Assembly: GCF_033115175.1 (NCBI RefSeq)
Contig: NC_084829.1
Coordinates: 15,388,496 to 15,452,495, forward strand
DNA: 64,000 bases
Reading direction: 5' to 3'
Origin: Lepus europaeus
Lineage: Eukaryota; Chordata; Mammalia; Lagomorpha; Leporidae
Shown here: in pieces, positions 56,801-64,000 of the stretch
Layout of the letters: each line of letters starts with the position of its first letter
Position numbering within the stretch: position 1 is the stretch's first letter
Notes under the pieces: model-generated
What the model was told of the DNA's origin: nothing
The model's input: only the letters and a program-made list of their open reading frames with translations
Database searches by the model: none
Position numbers and translations under genes: made by a program

Positions 56801-59800
56801 TTATGGAAAAGCATTTTAAGATTAAAATAATGTGGCAACAACACTGCCTGTCAAGTCTTCTAGATGTAATAAGTCAGTACAGATGAAGGGAGAAGTCTTC
56901 CCTGAAGTAATCTCACATCGTCATGAACAGACTATACAAAACGTAAGTCACATTTTACATGACATGAAGTAAGGAGATGCCGTGTAAGGTTATTTTCCTC
57001 CCAAAAAAAGTCCCCTAAATGTTTATTTCCTAGATATAAATTATTTGGTTTGTCTTCATATAATGCTCACAAATGCTTTCATAATACACAAATATTACTT
57101 TGGTAAAAATAAAATATACTTCTTGACAGAATGTATACCTCTGTTCAGAATAATACTTATGTCTCTAGTCAAGAGTATACTTTGTGAACAAATTTAAGTA
57201 GGGTCATTTTTTACATAACTTCGACATTAGAAATATATGGTAGATGTAGTTGCCTCTTGTCAAGCCCTGTAATGGCCTCTCCTACAAAACCTTTCCTCCA
57301 GCCTTTCTCTCACCTTTGAATTCTCCAGCCTTTCTCTAATCTTTGAATTCTTTGAAATTTTATTGAAGAGAAATGCCTTTGAGAAAGACCCACCACGTAA
57401 GATTTAAATGTTCAGAGGGTAAAAGGACAGATCCAAAACACTGGGTAAGAGCTACTCTGGAAAGGGCAGGAGCTAGGTAAAGGGGCCTTGAGTATTGAAG
57501 GCTATGGTTTTCTCTCAGCTGACTGAAGTTGGAGTGGTTTAATCCACAGTCGCAGGTTAAAACGGACAACTGTTAGAATGTCTTATTGAAGTCCGTCAGA
57601 CGTAGGTACTAGGATTAGCGGTTCAGATGTCATTTGGGCTGCTCACTTCCCATACTGGAGGGCTTGGGTCAAAGTCCAGGATCCATTCCTGATTTCAGCT
57701 TCCTGCTAATGCACAACAAGGGAGGAATCAGGTAATGGCTTAAGTAACTGGGTCCCTGACACAGGGGAGAAACAGTGAATTTCCAGCTCCTGGCTTCAGC
57801 CTGGTGTAGCCCTGGTTGTTGTATGCATTTGAGCTGTACACAGTGGATAGGAGATATCTCTGTGTGTCTGCCTCCATCTCAGTCTCTCTCTCGCTTGCTC
57901 GCTCTCTCTAGTAATATACTTTAAAATTCTCTTTCATTTTATTCTTACTCTCCCATTATATCATGCAATCTCCTTTTACTTAAATAGAAGTAATAAAAAA
58001 TAGAAATTGACAATTGCTGTCCCCCATTGAATACAGTGTCTGGCACAGATTATGGAGGCAAAAAGGAGAGAAAAGTGTCTTGATGGCATTCAACCCTGTA
58101 CTGTTTTATTATACAAGGTAACATCAATGGCTTTTGAATTATGCAAAGCAATGGCTAAGGAAAAAAATGAATGGTGCCAGAAATAAAAACTTCATCAGGG
58201 CTGGCACTGTGGCATAGTGGGTTAAAGCCCCAGCCTACAGTGCCGGCATCCCATATGGGTGCCAGTTCGAGTCCCGGCTGCTCCTTTTCCAATCCAGCTC
58301 TCTGCTATGGCCTGGGAAAGCAGAATAAGATGGCTCAACTCCTTGGGCCCTTGCACCCACGTGGGAGACCTGGAAGCTCCTGGCTCCTGGCTTTGGATCA
58401 GCACAGCTCTGGCCATTGCAGTCATTTGGGGAGTGAACCAGCGAAATGGAAGACCTCTCTCTCTCTCTCTGGCTCTACCTCTCTCTGTAACTCTTTCAAA
58501 TAAATAAAAATAATTCTTTTTAAAAAAGAACTGCATCAAATGCTAATCTTCATTTTATGAGTAACACTGAATCAGAAATTAGATATACTTTATTAAGTTA
58601 AATGTATAAACTTAAAAAAAAAAAAAACCCTTCCTCTGTGGACTTTTTCTTTATTTCCAGAAGAAGGTTGAGCTTTAGAGGGTGGAATAACTTGAAATTT
58701 AACATTAGTATGAAAGGTACCAAACCTGGATACTCTTCCATTTCACAGAATATATGAAGGAGAAAAAATGAAATACAGGAGAATAATGTCCCAGCAGATA
58801 CCAGCTAATTAGTCATGTTTACTTGTACCTGGTATTTTTTTTTTTAAATTTATTTAACAGGCAGAGTTATATAGTGAGAGAGAGAGAGACAGAGAGAAAG
58901 GTCTTCCTTCCGTTGGTTCACCCCCCATATGACTGCTATGGCCGGAACTGCACCGATCCGAAGCCAGGAGCCAGGTGCTTCTCCTGGTCTCCCACACAGG
59001 TATAGGGGCCCAAGCACTTGGGCATCCTCCACTGCCCTCCCAGGCACAGCAGAGAGCTGGACTGGAAGAGGAGCAGCCGGGACTAGAACCGGTGCCCATA
59101 TGGGATGCCGGTGCTGCAGGTAGAGAATTAACCAAGTGAGCCACGGTGCCGGCCCCGTACCTGGTATTTTTTTAAAACTATGTCCCACAGAAATCTAAGT
59201 TCTACAGAGGATACTGCAACATAAAGGAATAAGGAAGACACAGCTTCAGATCCCATGCCTCCTCTAGCCACAGAGGTCTACTTCTATCTGTTTCACACCA
59301 CACGGTATCTTGCATTCATTTTTAAAAAGAAAAGTTCTATTCTTCAAAAACAATGTAAAAGGCAAACTCTCTAATTTCACGTAGGAGATCACAGAGCCAA
59401 CTGAATACAGGCCAGCAATGGGCCTTGTGTCTTATTGTTGAGCCTGGAGATTTATGGCAGCTACTTCCTTCACATTCAGGAAAAACACATTGATTTTAAA
59501 ATATAACCTACAGAAAATGTGTAAGTAAAACATTTCCATGCAGTTCAGTGACTTTTAGGCATAGAACATAAGATTAGCTCTCTAACATAACTGTGAGTTC
59601 TGGAATTATGAATAAAGAAATAAAAATTATTATCACAATCTGTTAGCAACAATCAATATAGTAAATTTCCATAGAACAAGGAAACTAAAGGAAGATACTT
59701 CTCATATGAGGACTTATACTCTCTCTACCTTCCCTAAGAGGCAAAATTTACCCAGTTCATGAATTTGGTGAAGCATTTCCCCCGGGCTTTCATTACTTCC

Positions 59801-62800
59801 CAGAGTCACATGAACTAATATCTGCTGCCATTTGGAAGGAAGCAGCCAGATAGATGGTCAGATGGGTGTCGAGCATTTGTTTCTGCTACCTACACCTGTG
59901 TGGGAAAGTGGGTAATCTGGGATGAAGCATTTGGAAGAGCACTGTGGCTGAAATCTAAGCCATACCCCCTCACAGGTCATTAATATTAGAAATAAGTGGG
60001 GTCGGCGCTGTGGTGTAGTGGGTAAAGCTGCCGCCTGCAGTGCCAGCATTCCATGTGGGTGCCGGTTCGAGTCCCAGATGCTTTTCTTCCTATCCAGCTC
60101 TCTGTTATGGCCTGGGAGGAGTAGAAGATGGCCCGAGTTCTTGGGCCCCTGCACCTGCACAGGAGACCTGGAAGAAGCTCCTGGCTCCTGGCTTCGGATT
60201 GGCACAGCTCCGGCTGTTGTGGCCAACTAGGGAGTAAACCAGTGGATGGAAGACACCTCTCTCTCTCTCTCTCTCTCTCTGCCTCTCCTTCTCTGTGTAA
60301 CGCGGACTTTCAAATAAATAAATCTTTAAAAAAAAAAGCAGATTAGTGTAACAAGATATGTATTAGCAAGATCTAACAAGTGATACATATGCTCAAATAA
60401 TTATAATTTGTATATTAAACATAAACTCAAATTAATTATATTAGATTATATTATACATATGCTCAGAATAATTAATAATTACAAAATAATGTAGTTACTT
60501 CTAATATACATATGAAAAGTATTCCAGAATTAAACTGGGATGCAAAAACTGAAATTAAAGCATATTCATGGTAATTTATCACTATAATTGGTGTTATGTG
60601 GCAAGTCTAAATTTCATGTAATGGTGCAAGATACACTAAGTAAAATATGTTATGACTATGGGACAAACTTGCTTCAACAACCAGGACACCTGAAATCACT
60701 GACTAGTAAACTGCTGAATTTGTTATAATTCTTTTCCAAACAAGTAGAAAAAATGCTGAGATACAACTTCACAACAAGAATAGTGTAAAACACTTGAAAA
60801 AGTAAAATGAATCTTTAAAAAATGTATTCTTAAATATTTTTCTTTGATAGATATTGTGAATGGAATTTTTTCTCAATTTCACCTTCACTCTCTGAGTGTA
60901 TCACTCATATATTTAAAAAACCAATTTTTTGCATGTTTATCTTGTACCCTATGACTTTACTGAATTGGTCTATCAGTTCCAGAAATTTTTTGGTGTAGTA
61001 TTTAGGTTTTTCCATGTGGAACATCATGCCATCTGCAAACATGAATGTTTTCATTTCTTCCTGTCTAATTTTGATTCCATTTACTTCTTTCTCTTCCTTC
61101 ATTGCTTTTTTTTTTTAATGTTTCCAATACTATATTGAATAAGAGTGGTGAAAGTGGACATCTTTGCATTGTTTGAGATCTGAAGGTAAATACTTTTCTT
61201 TTTTTGTATTCAAGTAGTCATATGTCACAATTTTGAAAGACACAGACCCTGACCACCTCATTTGTTACAAAAATAAAATAAAATTAACCCAAGAGTTTGA
61301 AAAAAAAAAAAAGCTAGAATCTTAAACTTTTTGCATTAAAACAGCCACTTGATTTGTTCCCCTTCCAGCTATCTAGCTGTAATACTAAGAAACTTTGGGT
61401 CTGCTACTCCGTGAGGTATTAAGGTATGGACTTAAGTAACAAAATCATGATCACATCCGTAACATGGGCCTGTGCTACTATTTGCACTAAAAAGGTGTTG
61501 AAAACATAAAACTGTAATTCAATGTGTACTCATTGAAATGAGTATTTTAAATAATAGTGACAAATAATGAAAACTAGCTTCCATATTAATCCTTGTTCAA
61601 ACAAATATTTATTGTTTTGTAATTTTCCCCTTGTCAAAAAATAGTCCTATATTACAGAAATATCTGAAACTAAGTCAACTGGATTTTACCATCTCTACAA
61701 CTGATAGCCTGTCCCTCTTGAACCCTATTCTTAAATTCTCAAAATGAATTCTTATGAATAAAATCACATGGTTGGATTAGAAGGTTACTATTATATCTCC
61801 AATGAAGATATGGACTGTATGAAGCTTTTCACAGGATTCTGTATAGGAAGAAAATAAATGATTCTGTTTGATGATAGTTGCTATTTACAGATGTTATTTC
61901 TACTTTCATCATCAAAAAATCATCATTAAAAAATTCAAATATTTGCTCAGGGCCGACGCTGTGGCACAGTGGGTTAATGGCCTGGCCTAAGCACCGGCAT
62001 CCCATATGGGCACCAGTTCACATCCTGGCTGCTCCACGTCCGATCCAGCTCTCTGCTATGGCCTGGGAAAGCAATGGAAGATGGCACGAGTCCTTGGGCC
62101 CCTGCCCCAGCATTGGAGACCCGGAAGAGGCTCCTGGTTCCTGGCTTCAGATCGGCGCAGCTCTGGCAGTTGTGGCCCATTGGAGACTGAGCCATTGGAT
62201 GGAGGACCTCTCTCTCTCTCTCTGCCTCTCCTCTCTCTGTGTAACTCTGACTTTCAAATAAATAAAATCTTTTTAAAAATTGAAATATTTGCTTAATTTA
62301 ATTACTTAAAATTGTATGCTTTACAAAAGTTCAAGTAAAAAGGCTATAAATAAAAGAGCAATTAAAGAGGTGTTCTTGTTTTAGATCATAAAACGTTCTA
62401 AGGGAAAAGCAGAAATTTTTAATCTTTACTGGAATTACATGTTCTTTTAAGACATAAAATGATTCCTTTCAATCAATAATAAACATCCACCAGTGGTAAC
62501 TCTTTGAATGCCAATCATTCAACAATGATTAAGGGTGAAAAGCTTGTTATAATGCAATAAAACTTGAAAATCATTTTTAACCAGTCAAACCAAAATCCAT
62601 TAGGAAGTAAGTCAAATTATCTCCAAGTATACCTTTAGTTATTAGGAAAACATTTTCTACTTCTAAAAGGTAACATAGATGCATCTCTTAATTTAAAATG
62701 TGTTGTTTTGATTCCATTATTGAACATAGTTATAAACAATTATATAATTTCTTTTCCACATTAACAAAGTTAATTATAACCCTAGCATGCATAAGTCAAA

Positions 62801-63106
62801 TTCAACTTTTCAACTAAATTAAAAATGTGAATTCTATCAGGAATCTGAAGTCCAAAGAGAAAGAAGTTATATCTAACCTTGGTCAAATAGTCATCCATGG
62901 TGTTATTTGATGGCTGTGGTCTTAAGATGGGAATCACTAAGTTTTCCTTTACAACAAGATCTCTGTTGAGCATGAAACTGTTTTTAGGGTTTCCACAACA
63001 TGGTGACTTTAAGACAGGCCTCATGGTCAGAGTGCTGAGTAGAGATCTATTCAGCTTCTTCTCCGTGTGAAGCTCCATGGTGACTTCAGCTAGCCTCCTT
63101 TTAGTT
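53753..63106 (-). CDS. Unrecognised multi-exon gene, 3' part (possible novel protein)
   Basis: Five exon-like blocks run 5' to 3' on the minus strand: 63106-62878, 59824-59752, 56786-56706, 55071-55020, 53877-53753. Each has an AG acceptor and GT donor near consensus, each is open in one frame, and the last ends in TGA with AATAAA at 53735-53730. Phases match A to B (0), B to C (1) and D to E (1). C to D does not match (1 against 0), so a short exon is missing, or C and D belong to alternative forms (C to E and A to D both keep frame). Visible coding totals about 176 residues, with amphipathic coiled-coil-like stretches in B and C. I do not recognise the family. It lies head-to-tail upstream of DTNBP1, about 12.5 kb away. 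Confidence 0.6.
54080..54240 (+). mobile_element. L2-like fragment
   Basis: CATTCATTTGTCCAACAACC followed by TGCTAAGCACCAGAATTAAAG recalls the L2 end. Confidence 0.5.
54708..54773 (+). repeat. 33-base tandem duplication
   Basis: Two adjacent copies starting GCTGACAGA(T/C)TCATTGGGAT, with one difference between them. Confidence 0.97.
55020..55071 (-). CDS. Unrecognised gene, exon D
   Basis: A 52-base exon with strong sites: acceptor TTTATTTATTACAG and donor AATG|GTATGT. It is open only when entered in phase 0, reading IHQELDKCITRELEKQN, charged and helical. It leaves in phase 1, which fits exon E. Confidence 0.55.
55481..55800 (-). mobile_element. C-SINE
   Basis: Inverted; ends CCACAGTGCCGGCCC. 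AATGTTCTTTTT at both edges is the target duplication. Confidence 0.95.
55899..56210 (-). mobile_element. C-SINE with target duplication
   Basis: Inverted; ends CACGGCGCCGGCCCC. GCACAGAATCTT at 55887-55898 and 56213-56224. Confidence 0.95.
56211..56705. other. Intron between exons C and D, upper part
   Basis: Very AT-rich. Searched for the missing phase-bridging exon; none convincing. Confidence 0.4.
56706..56786 (-). CDS. Unrecognised gene, exon C
   Basis: An 81-base exon with acceptor TTTTCACAG. Joined to exon B it completes a Glu codon and continues ILLKIVFQNIAERVSQKIIV, with hydrophobic residues in heptad-like spacing. The donor is AAAG|GTATTA; an upstream alternative, ATTT|GTAAAG at 56712, is also phase 1. 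Confidence 0.55.
56787..57604. other. Intron between exons B and C, lower part
   Basis: AT-rich; contains the short tandem repeat below and nothing else identified. Confidence 0.45.
57296..57349 (+). repeat. 27-base tandem duplication
   Basis: Two copies of a unit starting CTCCAGCCTTTCTCT, differing at two bases. Confidence 0.9.
57605..57910 (+). mobile_element. C-SINE, old copy
   Basis: Diverged; retains TTTCAGCTTCCTGCTAATGC and CTCCTGGCTTCAGCCTGG. Confidence 0.82.
58197..58527 (+). mobile_element. C-SINE
   Basis: Sense copy from GGGGCTGGCACTGTGGCATA; AACTTCATCA and AACTGCATCA flank it. Confidence 0.95.
58842..59156 (-). mobile_element. Young C-SINE with target duplication
   Basis: Inverted; ends GCCACGGTGCCGGCCCC. 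GTACCTGGTATTTTTTT at 58825-58841 and 59157-59173 is perfect. Confidence 0.97.
59174..59751. other. Intron below exon B
   Basis: Ordinary AT-rich intron; no repeat named. Confidence 0.45.
59752..59824 (-). CDS. Unrecognised gene, exon B
   Basis: A 73-base exon, phase 0 in and 1 out, donor CTGG|GTAAAT. It begins QILVHVTLGSNESPGEM and ends in LHQIHEL, a helical-looking segment. The acceptor is a tandem NAGNAG (GGCAGCAG), so use of the second AG would drop one Gln. Confidence 0.6.
59999..60338 (+). mobile_element. C-SINE
   Basis: Sense copy from GGGGTCGGCGCTGTGGTGTA with a poly-A tail. Confidence 0.95.
60339..60840. other. Intron between exons A and B, AT-rich
   Basis: Imperfect repeats of ACATATGCTCA and AATTAATTAT at 60385-60480; nothing else. 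Confidence 0.45.
60841..61240 (-). mobile_element. L1 ORF2 fragment, antisense
   Basis: Minus-strand frame 61102-60905 reads as part of the L1 reverse transcriptase domain (FADGMM in place of the FADDMI motif), followed by a degenerate segment ending IDQFSKVIGYKIN. Catalytic Asp is altered, so it is dead. Confidence 0.85.
61241..61930. other. Intron between exons A and B, middle
   Basis: AT-rich; A-run at 61300-61313; no exon seen. Confidence 0.45.
61948..62277 (+). mobile_element. C-SINE with target duplication
   Basis: Sense copy from CAGGGCCGACGCTGTGGCAC. AAATT(C/G)AAATATTTGCT at 61931-61947 and 62278-62294, one mismatch. Confidence 0.96.
62295..62877. other. Intron just below exon A
   Basis: AT-rich, begins with the exon A donor. 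Confidence 0.45.
62878..63106 (-). CDS. Unrecognised gene, exon A
   Basis: Acceptor CCCTTCACAG and donor AAG|GTTAGA. An ATG at 63078 in perfect Kozak context (GTCACCATGG) opens 67 codons starting MELHTEKKLNRSLLSTLTMR and ending DDYLTK, phase 0. The nine codons between acceptor and ATG are also open (TKRRLAEVT), so the true start may be in an exon above base 64000. The N-terminal half is basic and could form a helix; the middle is Pro/Asn-rich. Confidence 0.6.
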
Positions 63107-63170
63107 CTGTGAAGGGTTCAAAGACAAATTATTTATTCAGTTCCCCCCAATAATTCCTAAATTATTGGCA

Positions 63171-63475
63171 TTTTAAAAAGATTTATTCATTTGAAAGGTA
63201 GAATTACAGAGAAGGGGTGGGGAGACAAAAAGATATTTTGTATTCACTGGTTCACTCTCCAAATGGCCACAATGGCTGGAGCTGGGTCAGGCCAAAGCTA
63301 GGAGCCTGGAACTCCATCAGGATCTCCCATGTGGTTGGCAGGGCCCCAAGTACTTAGGTCACTTTCCATTGCACTAGCAGGGAGCTAGATCAGAAGCACA
63401 GAATCTAAGGCTCAAATCTGTGCTCATATGGGATGCCAGCAGCACAGACAATGGGTTAAGCCACTGACTGGCCTT
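63171..63475 (-). mobile_element. C-SINE above exon A
   Basis: Inverted; ends TTAAGCCACTGACTGGCC. It lies about 65 bases from the exon A acceptor. Confidence 0.92.
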
Positions 63476-63884
63476 TTTTTTTTTTAAACAAACAAGCAAA
63501 CCAACAAAGACTTCCATACAAATAGGTGGAATTTCCCATTAAACAATGTTTTAGTACAAAAATGTGTCAGAATGCATCTACTTTTTAAAATTACAGGTTG
63601 TAAATTCTTTTAATGTAGTACATATGTTTGTAGGTGGATTTCTAATGAACAATTGAAAGCAAGAGTCCAAGAAATGACTGTCAATGAAGTATGGCTGGTT
63701 GTTAACACTCGCTGCCTTACAACATGTCTACTTACAAGATTCTTGTGGATGAAATCAGAAATACTAGTATTTCAAAGGTTAAGATGTGAGATGATGAATA
63801 TATTAATTATCTGGATTATAATAACCTCTGCTATGTATAAATATATCAACATATGCATATATACAACAAAAGCATAACATCAGA
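63476..63884. other. Intronic or upstream DNA, no exon seen
   Basis: AT-rich; searched for an exon upstream of A in phase 2, none convincing. Confidence 0.4.
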
Positions 63885-64000
63885 GAGAAATGTTATTTCA
63901 TATGCTGTTCCATTTCCCACAATGCCTGAAACAGCTAGGACTAGGCCAGGCTGAAGCCAAGCCTGTAACCAGGTCTCCAATGTGCATGGCAAGGTGCCTA
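63885..64000 (-). mobile_element. C-SINE, old copy cut by window end
   Basis: Inverted; CCAGGCTGAAGCCAAGCCTG and CCAGGTCTCCAATGTGCATG are family body words. Confidence 0.7.

Noticed and set aside
56677..56886. 69-codon plus-strand frame
   Set aside because: It is the antisense of exon C of the minus-strand gene model.
60905..61102. 65-codon minus frame as a host gene
   Set aside because: Clear L1 reverse transcriptase fragment with an altered catalytic motif.
63760..63785. Possible exon upstream of exon A (donor-like TTGTAAGTAG, minus strand)
   Set aside because: Would be under 30 bases with a poor acceptor and no phase support.

Overview
The window is nuclear DNA from a lagomorph, most likely a rabbit or hare. 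The basis is more than fifty copies of the tRNA-derived lagomorph C-SINE family on both strands, plus two copies of a matching L1 3' end. No microbial operon, CRISPR array, rRNA or functional tRNA gene is visible. Older mammalian repeats (MIR, L2, old L1, Tigger-like and hAT-like DNA transposons, a MaLR-type LTR) fill part of the remainder.

The recognisable host gene is DTNBP1 (dysbindin), on the minus strand. Its first five coding exons lie at 41199-41144, 32867-32814, 31184-31134, 22561-22501 and 14260-14128. Exon phases agree at every junction and encode about the first 118 residues. A CpG island at about 40560-41530 covers exon 1 and the presumed promoter. Everything from 14127 down to base 1 is intron 5; later exons lie outside the window. 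Intron 1 holds a 78-base open segment (38684-38607) with good splice sites that would insert 26 codons without changing the dysbindin frame: a candidate cassette exon.

Upstream of DTNBP1, on the same strand, five exon-like blocks (63106-62878, 59824-59752, 56786-56706, 55071-55020, 53877-53753) carry consensus splice sites and mostly matching phases. They end in a stop codon followed about 20 bases later by AATAAA. I do not recognise the protein. This is the best candidate for an undescribed gene here; it probably continues beyond base 64000. One junction (56706 to 55071) does not match in phase, so the model is incomplete.

Mobile-element history is readable. There is a plausible solo LTR at 36451-37098 and a decayed class I endogenous retrovirus 3' end (pol remnant, env remnant, polypurine tract, LTR) at about 48260-50447. 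An old LTR at 51615-53440 is split by an antisense L1, with a SINE in each. Two SINEs at 45164-45787 share one target site. Apart from the genes named, the sequence is intronic or intergenic and I see no other protein-coding function.
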